Shown here: positions 27,844-37,179 of the stretch, piece after piece
How positions within the stretch are numbered: the first letter of the stretch is position 1
Layout of the letters: each line of letters opens with the position of its first letter
Source: Lachnospiraceae bacterium
Lineage (GTDB): Bacteria > Bacillota > Clostridia > Lachnospirales > Lachnospiraceae
Length of the DNA: 64,000 nucleotides
Assembly: GCA_910575035.1 (NCBI GenBank)
Contig: CAJTDL010000015.1
Span: forward strand, 1-64,000
Direction of reading: 5' to 3'
Notes under the pieces: generated by a model
Told to the model about the DNA's origin: nothing
The model's database searches: none
What the model saw: only the letters and a program-made list of their open reading frames with translations
Made by a program: the position numbers and the translations under genes

Positions 27844-28680
27844 ATGGGGAAAAAAATAATTTTTCTGGATATTGACGGGACGTTGACGGAGCCAGGGAGC
27901 AATGAGCCGCCAGAATCAGCCTTGTGGGCGATTGGCCAGGCAAGGAGGGCAGGGAACCTTGTGTTTTTATGCACTGGAAGGAATTATGGCATGCTGTCGC
28001 CATTGCTGAAATATGGATTTGACGGGGTGGCGGCCAGTTCAGGGGGATATATTGAATGTCAGGGGGAAAAGGTTTATGACTGCCCCATGACAGAACAGCA
28101 GAAGCAATCTGTCCTGGGGACATTAAAGGAACATGGCATTTTCAGGACAGTGGAATGCTTTAAAGGCGCCTATACAGATGAAGGGTTTAAGGATTTTCTG
28201 CGGGAACATGCCGGCGAGGGGGGCAACAGTGAGCTGCTCCGCTGGAGGGAACAGATTGAGGAATCCCTGAACATCCTTCCTATGGAGGAGTATGATGGGC
28301 AGCCAGTATACAAGGTTGTGGTTATGAGCCCGTCAAGGGAGCAGTTGGAAGAGGCAGGAAAGCTTTTGGCTCCAGAATTTGCATTTTGCATACAGGATGG
28401 GAACACAGGGGGATTTATCAATGGGGAAGTGGTGAACTGCAAATTTGACAAAGGGAAAGCCATTGAGAGAGTCTGCAGTTACCTTCAGGCGCCGATTTGT
28501 GATTCTGTGGCAATCGGCGACAGCATGAATGACAGGGAAATGCTGCAGGCTGCTGGGCTGGGCATATGCATGGGAAATGGCAGCGATGGGCTGAAAAGGC
28601 TGGCGGATGATATTTGCCCTTCTGTGTCAGAGGGAGGTATCCGGGACGCGTTTCGGAAACATCATTTGATATATGTGTGA
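27844..28680 (+). CDS. HAD-superfamily Cof-type sugar phosphatase
   Basis: 278 residues. Motif I is FLDIDGTLTEPGS (residues 5-17, nucleophile Asp8), motif II is LCTGRNYGM, and motif IV is AIGDSMNDREML near residue 220. The cap between them is the Cof type, which acts on small phosphorylated metabolites such as sugar phosphates. GGAGG precedes the ATG. It is 50 bp upstream of the amylosucrase-like gene and probably in one transcript with it, suggesting a sugar-phosphate substrate in alpha-glucan or sucrose metabolism. The actual substrate cannot be read from sequence. Confidence 0.85.
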   Translation: MGKKIIFLDIDGTLTEPGSNEPPESALWAIGQARRAGNLVFLCTGRNYGMLSPLLKYGFDGVAASSGGYIECQGEKVYDCPMTEQQKQSVLGTLKEHGIFRTVECFKGAYTDEGFKDFLREHAGEGGNSELLRWREQIEESLNILPMEEYDGQPVYKVVVMSPSREQLEEAGKLLAPEFAFCIQDGNTGGFINGEVVNCKFDKGKAIERVCSYLQAPICDSVAIGDSMNDREMLQAAGLGICMGNGSDGLKRLADDICPSVSEGGIRDAFRKHHLIYV

Positions 28681-28729
28681 TAAGAACCATAAATTAATTC
28701 AAAACCAGAAGGATAGAAAGGGTAGGCAA

Positions 28730-30673
28730 ATGGGCAAAAAAGGGAAAGGAAATTTATTGGGTCAAAAGGTGGGGGACAAAAAGGATAACATGCAGGTTCT
28801 GGAAGGGGATCAGGTGAAAAAGGATATGCCGCAGGTTTCAGAGGCGGACGAGATTTTTCAAAAGAGGTTTGAGCGCCATCATGATGAGCTACGCTGGCTT
28901 TATATGGAATTATATGGGAATGGCTCCATGTTTGCAGAGCTGTGCAGCCATCTAAAGCAATTTTATCTGGAACGGAACCAGGATTTAAAAGCCATAGACA
29001 AAAAGCGCGAGGCTGCAAAGGACTGGTATAAGCAAAATGACCTGCTGGGAATGATGTTTTATATTGATAATTTTGCAGGAAATATGAAAGGCGTGGAGTC
29101 CAGGCTGGATTACATTGAGCAGTGCAGTGTGAATTATATTCATTTGATGCCGTTTCTAGATACCCCTAAGGGGCGTTCCGATGGAGGGTATGCGGTGTCG
29201 GATTTCCGGAAGGTACAGGAAAAACTGGGATCCATGGAGGATTTAGACAGCCTGACGGCCGCCTGCCATAAAAGGGGCGTCAATGTCTGCATGGATTTTG
29301 TCATGAACCATACGTCAGAAGACCATGATTGGGCAAAGAAAGCCCGCCAGGGGGATGGGGAGTATATGAGCCGTTACTTTTTCTTTGACAATGAAGAAGA
29401 GCCAGCCATGTATGAGAAGACGGTGCCCCAGGTATTTCCAACCACAGCCCCTGGGAATTTCACATGGCTGCCGGAAATCGGGCATTTTGTCATGACGTCA
29501 TTTTATCCTTACCAGTGGGATTTGAATTACAGGAATCCAAGGGTATTCAATGAGATGATGTACAATTTCCTGTACCTGGCAAACAGAGGGATCGACGTTA
29601 TCCGTATTGATGCAGTGCCTTATATATGGAAGGAATTGAATACCACCTGCCGGAACCTTCCCCAGGTGCACACGATTGTGCGCATGATGCGTATCATCAG
29701 TGAGATTGTCTGCCCAGGCATCCTGCTGCTGGGTGAGGTTGTGATGGAGCCGGAAAAGGTTGTGCCTTATTTTGGCACGGTAGAGAAGCCGGAATGCCAT
29801 ATGCTTTATAATGTCACCACAATGGCGACCACATGGCATGCTGTTGCCACAAGGGATGTGAAGCTGTTGAGGAGGCAGCTGGATATTGTGAATGCTTTGC
29901 CAAAGGATTATGTATTTTTGAATTACCTCCGCTGCCATGACGATATTGGCTGGGGATTGGATTATGGCACGCTGAGGGCAGACGGTATGGAAGAACGGGC
30001 GCACAAGAAATATTTAAATGATTACTTTCAGGGATACGCAGGGGGCAGCAGGAGCCGGGGAGAGCTTTACAATGCGGATCCTGTCACAGGTGACGCCAGG
30101 TTCTGCGGAACCACGGCTTCCATGTGCGGAATTGAAAAGGCAGGGTTTGAGCAGGATGCCCAGGCAATGGAAGAGGCAATCCAGATGGATTTGACGCTCC
30201 ATGCCTATATGTTCATGCAGTCAGGGATCCCGGTTTTGTACAGCGGGGATGAGATTGGGCAGGTCAATGACTATACGTACAAAGAAGACCCGGAAAAAGC
30301 GGCAGATTCCCGTTATATCCACCGCGGGGCAATGAAATGGGAACTGGCTGGGAATATAGGCGACCCGGAAACGGTGGAAGGGAAAATGTTCCAGGGCTTG
30401 AAGCAGTTGGAGAAAATCCGGAAGTCCGAGAAGGCATTTGTGTCAAATGCGGATGCCTGGACCATTGAAACATGGGATCCGTCTGTGCTGTGCATAGGCA
30501 GATATTATGAGGGCGAGAAGCTGATAGGGCTGTTTAATTTCAGCGAATATGACAAAACCGCATGGATCAATGAGACGGATGGCAGCTATGTGGACTTGAT
30601 TTCCGGGAAGGAAATGAAAGCGAGCGGGGTAGACATACCTGCTTATGGCTTTTATTACCTGAAGAAGAAATAG
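28730..30673 (+). CDS. Amylosucrase-like GH13 glucan transferase
   Basis: 647 residues from the ATG at 28730 (an earlier in-frame ATG inside the preceding gene lacks a ribosome-binding site). After an N-terminal helical domain comes a GH13 barrel with the amylosucrase-type sequence FAGNMKGVESRLDYIEQC. Catalytic residues visible are Asp in GIDVIRIDAVPYIWK (about residue 293), Glu in LLLGEVVMEP (about 335) and Asp in LRCHDDIGWG (about 403). Amylosucrase splits sucrose and builds alpha-1,4-glucan; close relatives include sucrose hydrolase and sucrose phosphorylase, which cannot be excluded. No signal peptide, so it is cytoplasmic. It ends in a strong bidirectional terminator. Confidence 0.85.
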   Translation: MGKKGKGNLLGQKVGDKKDNMQVLEGDQVKKDMPQVSEADEIFQKRFERHHDELRWLYMELYGNGSMFAELCSHLKQFYLERNQDLKAIDKKREAAKDWYKQNDLLGMMFYIDNFAGNMKGVESRLDYIEQCSVNYIHLMPFLDTPKGRSDGGYAVSDFRKVQEKLGSMEDLDSLTAACHKRGVNVCMDFVMNHTSEDHDWAKKARQGDGEYMSRYFFFDNEEEPAMYEKTVPQVFPTTAPGNFTWLPEIGHFVMTSFYPYQWDLNYRNPRVFNEMMYNFLYLANRGIDVIRIDAVPYIWKELNTTCRNLPQVHTIVRMMRIISEIVCPGILLLGEVVMEPEKVVPYFGTVEKPECHMLYNVTTMATTWHAVATRDVKLLRRQLDIVNALPKDYVFLNYLRCHDDIGWGLDYGTLRADGMEERAHKKYLNDYFQGYAGGSRSRGELYNADPVTGDARFCGTTASMCGIEKAGFEQDAQAMEEAIQMDLTLHAYMFMQSGIPVLYSGDEIGQVNDYTYKEDPEKAADSRYIHRGAMKWELAGNIGDPETVEGKMFQGLKQLEKIRKSEKAFVSNADAWTIETWDPSVLCIGRYYEGEKLIGLFNFSEYDKTAWINETDGSYVDLISGKEMKASGVDIPAYGFYYLKKK

Positions 30674-30687
30674 CATTGGGTTGTAAA

Positions 30688-30716
30688 GGAAAAGGCGGCT
30701 ATAGCCGCCTTTTCCT
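30688..30716. terminator. Bidirectional terminator between amylosucrase and symporter genes
   Basis: AGGAAAAGGCGGCT and AGCCGCCTTTTCCT are 14-bp perfect arms with a 2-nt centre. The A-rich and T-rich ends allow termination of both converging genes. Confidence 0.85.
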
Positions 30717-30766
30717 ATTTGGATTTATGGCAATCCCAGGCTTTGCCGCCATGGGGGTGTCATAGG

Positions 30767-32254
30767 TTACAGTTTCCGCTCCTGCTCCCGTTGGATCTCT
30801 GGGAAAGCAGACAGCATGGGCTTTTCGTTTTTGCCCTTCAGCACACGGTTGGTATAGTTCTTTGTGATCTGGAACACCAGCGGGGAAAGGGCCAGTACGC
30901 CGATCAGGTTGGGGATCATCATCATGCCGTTAAAGGTGTCTGCCAGATCCCATGCCAGGTTGTCACCCATAACGGCTCCCCCAAAGATGGCAATCACAAA
31001 GATTGTCCGATATACAATCGTGTATTTTTCCCCGAAAAGGAACTCACAGGCCTTGCTTCCGTAATGGCTCCAGCCCAGCACGGTGGAAAAAGCAAACAGC
31101 ATAATGGCGATGGCAATAAAGCCTGCCCCTACCTTGCCAAAATGGATGGAGAAAACAGTGGACACAATATTGGCCTTTGTCAGCTCAATCCCATTATATG
31201 TAGCTGCCGCCACTCCTGTTTCCAGGTCAATCAGGCCAGAAGAAAGGATAGAGAATGCTGTCAGGGTGCAGACTACCAGCGTGTCGGCAAATACTTCGAA
31301 GATGCCCCACATACCCTGGCGCACAGGTTCGCTGACGTTGGAATTAGAGTGGACCATAACAGAAGACCCAAGCCCCGCCTCATTGGAGAACACGCCCCGC
31401 TTCATGCCCTGCTCAATGGCCAGCTTGATCCCATAGCCCACTACGCCGCCGCCAGCAGCCTCCAGTGCAAAGGCTCCCTGGAAAATAGCCCGGAAGACAG
31501 CGCCTGCATGGGAGATATTCGTAAAGAAAATTACAACGGTCCCAACAATGTAGATTACCACCATAAAAGGCACAATCTTTTCTGTTACAGAGGCAATACG
31601 CTTAATGCCCCCAACGATCACCAGCCCCCCGGCAGCCAGCACTACAATGCCTGTAACCCAGGTGGGCACGCCAAACACAGATTCCATATTTCCGGAAATG
31701 GAGTTGACCTGCGTCATGTTCCCGATTCCAAAGGACGCCAAAAAACAGAAGATGGAAAACAGCACAGCCAGGATCGATCCAATGGCCTTGCAGCCAGGCT
31801 TTGCCCCCAGGCCGTCACGTAAGTAGTACATAGCGCCGCCGGACCATTCCCCGGCGCTGTTTTTCCTCCGGTAGTAAATGCCAAGCACGTTTTCAGAGTA
31901 ATTGGTCATCATGCCGAAAAAGGCGATCAGCCACATCCAGAATACGGCGCCAGGGCCGCCCACCATAATGGCTCCGGCCACCCCGACAATATTTCCCGTG
32001 CCTACTGTGGCTGCCAGGGCCGTGCACAGGGACTGGAACTGGGAAATAGAACGGTCTTTCGTGTGGCCAAATACATGTTTGTCCTTGAACATGGCTCCCA
32101 GGGTCATCTGAAACCAGTGGCGGATATGGGTCAATTGGAAAAAATTTGTTAATAATGTCATTAGTACGCCCACGAAAGCCAGCAGGATCAGCGCAGGCCA
32201 GCCCCAGACAATGTTGTTGACAGCATTGTTAAGGTTTGTGATAAAGTCTAGCAT
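30767..32254 (-). CDS. Sodium:amino-acid symporter, AGCS family
   Basis: 495 residues with about ten transmembrane helices. The family signatures are visible: FQSLCTALAATVGTGNIVGVA near residue 70, GPGAVFWMWL, and GVFSNEAGLGSS near residue 290. AGCS carriers import alanine, glycine or related amino acids with sodium. GGAGGACAT precedes the ATG. Upstream on the minus strand is a hairpin followed by T residues, which could attenuate transcription. The gene is divergent from rtcB. Confidence 0.93.
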   Translation of the reverse strand: MLDFITNLNNAVNNIVWGWPALILLAFVGVLMTLLTNFFQLTHIRHWFQMTLGAMFKDKHVFGHTKDRSISQFQSLCTALAATVGTGNIVGVAGAIMVGGPGAVFWMWLIAFFGMMTNYSENVLGIYYRRKNSAGEWSGGAMYYLRDGLGAKPGCKAIGSILAVLFSIFCFLASFGIGNMTQVNSISGNMESVFGVPTWVTGIVVLAAGGLVIVGGIKRIASVTEKIVPFMVVIYIVGTVVIFFTNISHAGAVFRAIFQGAFALEAAGGGVVGYGIKLAIEQGMKRGVFSNEAGLGSSVMVHSNSNVSEPVRQGMWGIFEVFADTLVVCTLTAFSILSSGLIDLETGVAAATYNGIELTKANIVSTVFSIHFGKVGAGFIAIAIMLFAFSTVLGWSHYGSKACEFLFGEKYTIVYRTIFVIAIFGGAVMGDNLAWDLADTFNGMMMIPNLIGVLALSPLVFQITKNYTNRVLKGKNEKPMLSAFPEIQREQERKL

Positions 32255-32313
32255 GGTACATGTCCTCCTTTTGTAGTAATGTTATGCTCCCAGGAAAAAG
32301 AATAGAATTTGCA

Positions 32314-32350
32314 AATGAAAAAACGCAGGATAGGACTAACCTCACCTGCG
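32314..32350 (-). terminator. Terminator-like hairpin in the symporter leader
   Basis: Read on the minus strand, CGCAGG (32350-32345) pairs with CCTGCG (32329-32324) and runs into TTTTTT. It lies 60 bp before the symporter start and downstream of a TATAAA-like box near 32395, so it would act within the leader. No riboswitch fold (for example the glycine type) could be recognised between them. Confidence 0.55.
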
Positions 32351-32460
32351 AAGCCATCAGTTAAAGAAATTCTCTTTGGGATTTAATAAAAATTTTATAA
32401 TATCTTAACATAATTTTTATTTGTTGTAAAGGGGAAATCCTTCCTTAAATTCTGTAAATC

Positions 32461-32515
32461 GTTACTATTGTTACTATTCATGGCTCAGGAATGCGCTGAA
32501 CTGCGCATTAGTAAA
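32461..32515. repeat. REP-like palindromic element
   Basis: GTTACTATTG-TTACTATTCATGG leads into AATGCGC-TGAACT-GCGCATT (32490-32509), a perfect 7-bp hairpin. The related string CTCAGGAATACACGAAACAG occurs at 47846, and CCATGAATAGTAAC at 47964 is the inverse of the opening motif. The remaining part of the gap 32255-32689 holds the symporter leader and no gene. Confidence 0.5.
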
Positions 32516-32689
32516 AGGCACAGGATTCGTTTATCATATTCCGTTTTGGCATGGGCAATCCGCATCCCTAATTTTTAAGGGGTGCCTTTTTGCGCCTATT
32601 TTGCAAAAGGCACGAAAAAAGAGAAAGGAGTGTGTAACGGTTCGGTATGCATTGTGGCTATAAAGGTACTGAATGGTTACAGGATTGTT

Positions 32690-33808
32690 ATGAAAACAGT
32701 GAACGGAGTCTATACTTCTGCAAAAATATTCACAGATACAATAGAAGACTATGCAATGGCGCAGATTAAGCAGCTCTGTGACCTTGAAGCATTTCAGGGA
32801 TGCAAAATCCGGGTAATGCCGGACGTGCATCCAGGCAAGGTAGGAACCATCGGCTTTACCGCAGAGATCAGCGGCAAGCTGCTTCCCAATGTGGTGGGCA
32901 TTGATATTGGGTGCGGCATCACGGTTGCAAAACTGAAACAGAAAAGGATGGAGTTCCAGAAGCTTGATACCGTAATCAGGGAAAATGTGCCTTCCGGATA
33001 CCAGATTAGGAAACATCCCCATAGGTTCAGCAATAGGGCCATGCTCTCTGAGCTTACGTGCAGCCGCCACATCCATGGGGAAAGGGCAATGCTGAGCCTG
33101 GGGACTCTAGGGGGCGGCAACCATTTTATAGAAATCGACCAGGATAAAGAGGGCTTCCTCTATGCTGTCATTCATTCCGGGAGCCGCCATCTGGGAAAAG
33201 AAGTGGCAGAATATTATTTGCGCCAGGGGCATAACTGCCTCAAAAGCAGGGGGCAGGACATCCCTTATGAGCTGACATACCTGGAAGGCAGCCTTATGGA
33301 TGATTATATCCATGACACGCAGATTTTACAGGAATTTGCCAAGCTGAACCGGGAAGTCATCTTAGATGAGATGGCGAAAGGCATGAAATGGAAGATTCAG
33401 GAGATTTTCCATTCTGCCCACAATTTTATTGATGTTTCTGCAGGGAGGACAATCTTGCGGAAAGGGGCGGTGTCAGCCCGAAAAGGCGAATTTGTAGCCA
33501 TCCCTATCAATATGCGGGATGGAATCCTGTTTGGAGTAGGCCTTGGAAATGCTGACTGGAATGAATCTGCGCCCCATGGAGCCGGGCGGCTAATCAAGAG
33601 GGAATATGTAAAAAATAAGTATACTGTCTCTGATTTCAAAGCAGAAATGAAAGGCGTCCACTGTTCCTGTATTGGCAAAGACACATTGGATGAAGCGCCC
33701 TTTGCTTACCGGGGCGCGGATGAGATTATGGGGCATATTTATGAGACGGCAGAAATCCAGGAGAGGATGCTGCCTGTCTATAATTTTAAAGCAGGGGCAA
33801 GGCAGTGA
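32690..33808 (+). CDS. RtcB-family RNA ligase
   Basis: 372 residues from the ATG at 32690, where AGGA precedes and the family sequence starts (YTSAKIFTDTIEDYAMAQIK). Manganese and active-site motifs are present: MPDVHPGKVGTIGFT, VGIDIGCGI with its metal-binding Cys, GGGNHFIEI, IHSGSRHLGK, and APHGAGRLIKRE with the guanylated His. RtcB joins 2',3'-cyclic phosphate or 3'-phosphate RNA ends to 5'-OH ends using GTP. This is the short form found in many Firmicutes, often tied to RNA or ribosome repair. No prfH or archease gene is adjacent. Its last 36 bp are repeated 70 bp downstream. Confidence 0.9.
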   Translation: MKTVNGVYTSAKIFTDTIEDYAMAQIKQLCDLEAFQGCKIRVMPDVHPGKVGTIGFTAEISGKLLPNVVGIDIGCGITVAKLKQKRMEFQKLDTVIRENVPSGYQIRKHPHRFSNRAMLSELTCSRHIHGERAMLSLGTLGGGNHFIEIDQDKEGFLYAVIHSGSRHLGKEVAEYYLRQGHNCLKSRGQDIPYELTYLEGSLMDDYIHDTQILQEFAKLNREVILDEMAKGMKWKIQEIFHSAHNFIDVSAGRTILRKGAVSARKGEFVAIPINMRDGILFGVGLGNADWNESAPHGAGRLIKREYVKNKYTVSDFKAEMKGVHCSCIGKDTLDEAPFAYRGADEIMGHIYETAEIQERMLPVYNFKAGARQ

Positions 33809-33883
33809 GAAAGTTTAGCGGTCTTGCCGCTGGCCAGCTTGTATTTGCTATAATTTTAAAGCAGGGGCAAGGCAGTGAGAAAG
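33778..33883 (+). repeat. 36-bp direct repeat of the rtcB 3' end
   Basis: The 36 bases 33778-33813, covering the last rtcB codons and stop, recur identically at 33848-33883. The period is 70 bp, and the intervening 34 bp contain a GCGG...CCGC hairpin. The second copy is preceded by no open frame of its own. Confidence 0.9.
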
Positions 33884-34121
33884 GCCTGACAGGCAGGTTC
33901 TCTGTATTGTTTTCGGAGAAATGTAACCTTTCATTGATGCAAAAGACAGGAACAGAAAATTTACAACTATGGCACAACTAAATCGCAAGTATGACGTATG
34001 GGTAAGGTAAAATATAACAATATCCTGCGATAACATTCCTGGCTTTTTCAGGGAAACAGGCAGGGATGTTTCTCTGAAAATAAGCATGCGGCAGGAAATA
34101 TTTTTGATTGGAGATGAGAGT

Positions 34122-37118
34122 ATGAGAAAATCAATTGCCCTGAAAACGTTGCTGCGTTCCCCGGTGAAGTCGTTGCTGACATTCCTTCTGATTGCTGCGG
34201 CGTCCTTTGCCTTGTTTTCCCGCGTTACAGATTATGCCGTGACCACCCGGGAGGCGGAGCATGCAAAAAGCCTCTACCATGCGGTTGCATCCCTGGATAA
34301 CGAAGTGCAGGATATCCCGATGGAGACGAAGGCTGTGCAGTCAGCAAATGGCTGTGTGATGACAGGCTATGGCATTGTTTATGAGATGGAGGACAAGCCA
34401 TGGCCCACAAAGGAAGAGCTGAAAGAATTCGCATCGCTGCCTGGTGCAACGCTGGCTGACAGGAGGTATATGACAGCCGGATTGGCAGAGGATTACAGGC
34501 GTCTGATGGAGGGGGCGTCGGAGCTATTGTTTGAAGGGACATATAACGGATATATTGATGATAAGGATGTCTCTGTCATAGAAGACCATGTCCGTTTGAA
34601 GTTTGACGACATCAAGCTGATTGCCGGTGGGGAGGGGCTTGATATTGGCCCGTCCCTTATTATGGAAGATTCGCCCCTGGGGGATATGTATTATGCCAAG
34701 TCTTCCTTTACGCGGGCATTTTATGACAGCCTGGAGATCGGGAGTCGGTGCCTTGTATTCGCATACCATAGCGGGATAGGCGGCGCAGGCTCAGGGATCT
34801 ATTTTTGTTTGGAATGGGGGGAAGATATCCTGCGCGTTATAGACGGCCTGCCGGAAAATTATTTAGAGACAGAAGATTTTACCCGTCAAAAGGGGTGGGC
34901 AGATGCAATCAACTATAACTATTATGCATATGATGTGGTATATACTTCAGATATGCGCGCCATACCGGCATTTAATGACCAGAGGCTGTCTATCGTCCAG
35001 GGGCGTTCTGTGACAGCGGAGGATACGGATGCCTGCGTGGTCAGTGAGGATCTCCTAAAAGCCCACGGCCTGTCCATTGGCGACAGGATCCATGTGCAGC
35101 TGGGAGATAGGCTCTGCCATTGGAATGTACAGGCCATAGAGGGAGAGGATCTGCCTGCATTTGGGGAGGCTGCAGAGCTTTCCATTGTTGGCGCATATTA
35201 CAGCCAGGATGCGGATTTTGCGTATTCTTATTCGCCAAATACCATTTATGTGCCCACCACTCTTTTGCCAGTGGAAATTCCAGATGATTATGAAATGAAG
35301 CCACAGGAGTTCAGTGTTTTCGCAGAGAAGGCGGGGGATATAGAAGCATTTTATAATGCGGCGGAAGAATTTGCCCAGAAAACAGGCCTGGATCTTGAAT
35401 TTTCAGACAGGGGATGGCTGGATGTGAAGGAGAGCCTTGGGATGGGGGCGTTGGCCTCCCTGTTCACGACCCTGCTGTATATTACAGGCGCAGCGCTTGC
35501 ATCCTTCTTGGCGGTGTACCTGTATATTGGGCGGAATAAAAAGCAATACGCTATTATGCGTATGCTGGGCGTTTCCGAAAAGGCAGCGAAAAATGCGGTT
35601 CTATTGCCCTTTGTGGCAGTGGCGGCTTTTGCGGCGCCAATTGGCGGCAGCATTGGGCTGTGCTATGCCCAGAGCCAGGGAGCCAAGAGCCTTGCAAAAG
35701 TGGCAGACAGCGCTCCCATAGGGTATGTGCCTGACGCAGCGCTTCCAATCCGTGCCGTAATCCTGTGCCTGGTTTTGGAATTGTTATTTGTGTCGCTTTC
35801 CGCTTATTTCTTCCTGCGGAAAATGAAAAAGGTCCCGCCATTGGAACTGCTGCAGGAAGGCAAAGTCAGGACATTTGCGGATAAAAAAGAAAGAGCCGCC
35901 GCAGAGGCCCCAACAGCCATTGGCTTTGACGCTGCAAAACTCTCAGCAGTGGAAATGGCTGGGATGCAGGGAAATTATGGCTCCATACGTCATGTGTTTT
36001 CCTATATTTTGCGCCATATGCGGCGTGCTGCCGGAAAAACAGCCGTTTCCCTGGCTTTGGCAATGATCATGTCTGCTGGAATTGGAACCCTGGCCCTGGC
36101 TAAGATCACATACCAGGACGCTTTCTATGAGCTTGGCGTAAAAGGCACGGCGTCCGATTTAATATTTAACTCTGCAGTAAGGCTGTCAACATCGCCTTTG
36201 GTAAAGGACTTTTACTGTTATGACAATTTTGGCGTGCGTATGGAAGGGGAAAAAGAGAATATTCCCATGACAATTGCAAGCGACCTTGCCCGGGCTCTGG
36301 GGGAGGTCTCCACTGTGGACTATGTTGAAGGGTATGGCTTTTCCTCCTTTGAAGGGACTGGCCAGGTATGCCTGGTGGGGAAGGGGCTGGCAGAAAAGCT
36401 GGGCATTTCCCCTGGCGATGAGGTTGGCCTGTTGTCAGGCCTTTTGTACTCTGTGCTTAAGGAACAGGGGGAAGAAGCGGTATCAAACGGGTATAAGGAC
36501 TATAAGGTGATAGGTATAGTGGATTCTGAGGATGCAAATATCCACGGCAGCATTTTCACAGGGATCCGAAATGACTTGACAAGGCTTTTTTCCATAGACT
36601 TTCCGGTGGAGCACTGCGAATTTACACTGGCGGACAATGACAAGCTTGAAGAACTGGATTCTTTTCTGGATAAAATGAGGGGGAGCAGCGTGGTATATTC
36701 GCAAAATGTATCCTACCATCTGGATTCTGGGGGGCTTGTGAATATCAAGCGTGTCAGCAGCCTGTTAGAGTCGCTGTTTCCGATTGCCGTTGCAGCCGCT
36801 GTGCTGCTGGGGCTGCTTGGGCCGATGCTGGTGATCCTGCAGTCATCCCTGGAAGCCGCGTTTCTGCGGATCCTGGGCGTAACGAAGAAACGCGCCAGAT
36901 GTATGATGGCGTTTGAGCAGGTGAGCCTTGGGGCTGCCGGAATCCTGCTGGTGGCAGGAGTCCTTGCATTGTATGACCTGGGGCGGTTTGCAGGGAACAT
37001 AGGGGTGTTTGCCGCCTGCTTTGGCTTGTATCTTCTGGGGTACGTCTGCGGGACAGTAGCTGCAGCGGTGTATGTGACAAGGCATAGGGGGTTGGAGCTT
37101 CTGCAGGTGAAGGAATAG
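34122..37118 (+). CDS. Large FtsX-type ABC permease, orphan
   Basis: 998 residues from the ATG at 34122 (GGAGATGAG upstream). The layout is that of MacB/FtsX permeases: one helix at about 19-38, a large extracellular domain of about 400 residues, helices at about 446-470, 490-516 and 543-565, then a second half with a helix at about 640-660, another extracellular domain, and helices near 886-907, 936-953 and 962-985. The sequence after the third helix (RKMKKVPPLELLQEGKVRT) is the cytosolic FtsX segment. Such permeases need a LolD/MacB-type ATPase, which is normally adjacent but is absent here. Substrate unknown; lipoprotein release, peptide export or mechanosignalling are options. Confidence 0.82.
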   Translation: MRKSIALKTLLRSPVKSLLTFLLIAAASFALFSRVTDYAVTTREAEHAKSLYHAVASLDNEVQDIPMETKAVQSANGCVMTGYGIVYEMEDKPWPTKEELKEFASLPGATLADRRYMTAGLAEDYRRLMEGASELLFEGTYNGYIDDKDVSVIEDHVRLKFDDIKLIAGGEGLDIGPSLIMEDSPLGDMYYAKSSFTRAFYDSLEIGSRCLVFAYHSGIGGAGSGIYFCLEWGEDILRVIDGLPENYLETEDFTRQKGWADAINYNYYAYDVVYTSDMRAIPAFNDQRLSIVQGRSVTAEDTDACVVSEDLLKAHGLSIGDRIHVQLGDRLCHWNVQAIEGEDLPAFGEAAELSIVGAYYSQDADFAYSYSPNTIYVPTTLLPVEIPDDYEMKPQEFSVFAEKAGDIEAFYNAAEEFAQKTGLDLEFSDRGWLDVKESLGMGALASLFTTLLYITGAALASFLAVYLYIGRNKKQYAIMRMLGVSEKAAKNAVLLPFVAVAAFAAPIGGSIGLCYAQSQGAKSLAKVADSAPIGYVPDAALPIRAVILCLVLELLFVSLSAYFFLRKMKKVPPLELLQEGKVRTFADKKERAAAEAPTAIGFDAAKLSAVEMAGMQGNYGSIRHVFSYILRHMRRAAGKTAVSLALAMIMSAGIGTLALAKITYQDAFYELGVKGTASDLIFNSAVRLSTSPLVKDFYCYDNFGVRMEGEKENIPMTIASDLARALGEVSTVDYVEGYGFSSFEGTGQVCLVGKGLAEKLGISPGDEVGLLSGLLYSVLKEQGEEAVSNGYKDYKVIGIVDSEDANIHGSIFTGIRNDLTRLFSIDFPVEHCEFTLADNDKLEELDSFLDKMRGSSVVYSQNVSYHLDSGGLVNIKRVSSLLESLFPIAVAAAVLLGLLGPMLVILQSSLEAAFLRILGVTKKRARCMMAFEQVSLGAAGILLVAGVLALYDLGRFAGNIGVFAACFGLYLLGYVCGTVAAAVYVTRHRGLELLQVKE

Positions 37119-37179
37119 GCAGGGGAGCGATGTAAGATAAGGAATGGTGCTGGGCTTTTAGTTGATGGCATCTTACTGC

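Noticed and set aside
30719-31822. A 367-codon open frame on the plus strand, antisense to the symporter gene
   Set aside because: It lies wholly inside a clear AGCS gene on the other strand, starts without a ribosome-binding site, and its product is rich in His, Arg and Cys without any family resemblance.
32255-32460. Glycine riboswitch before the symporter
   Set aside because: The conserved glycine aptamer strings are absent on the minus strand and the leader is too short for a tandem aptamer.
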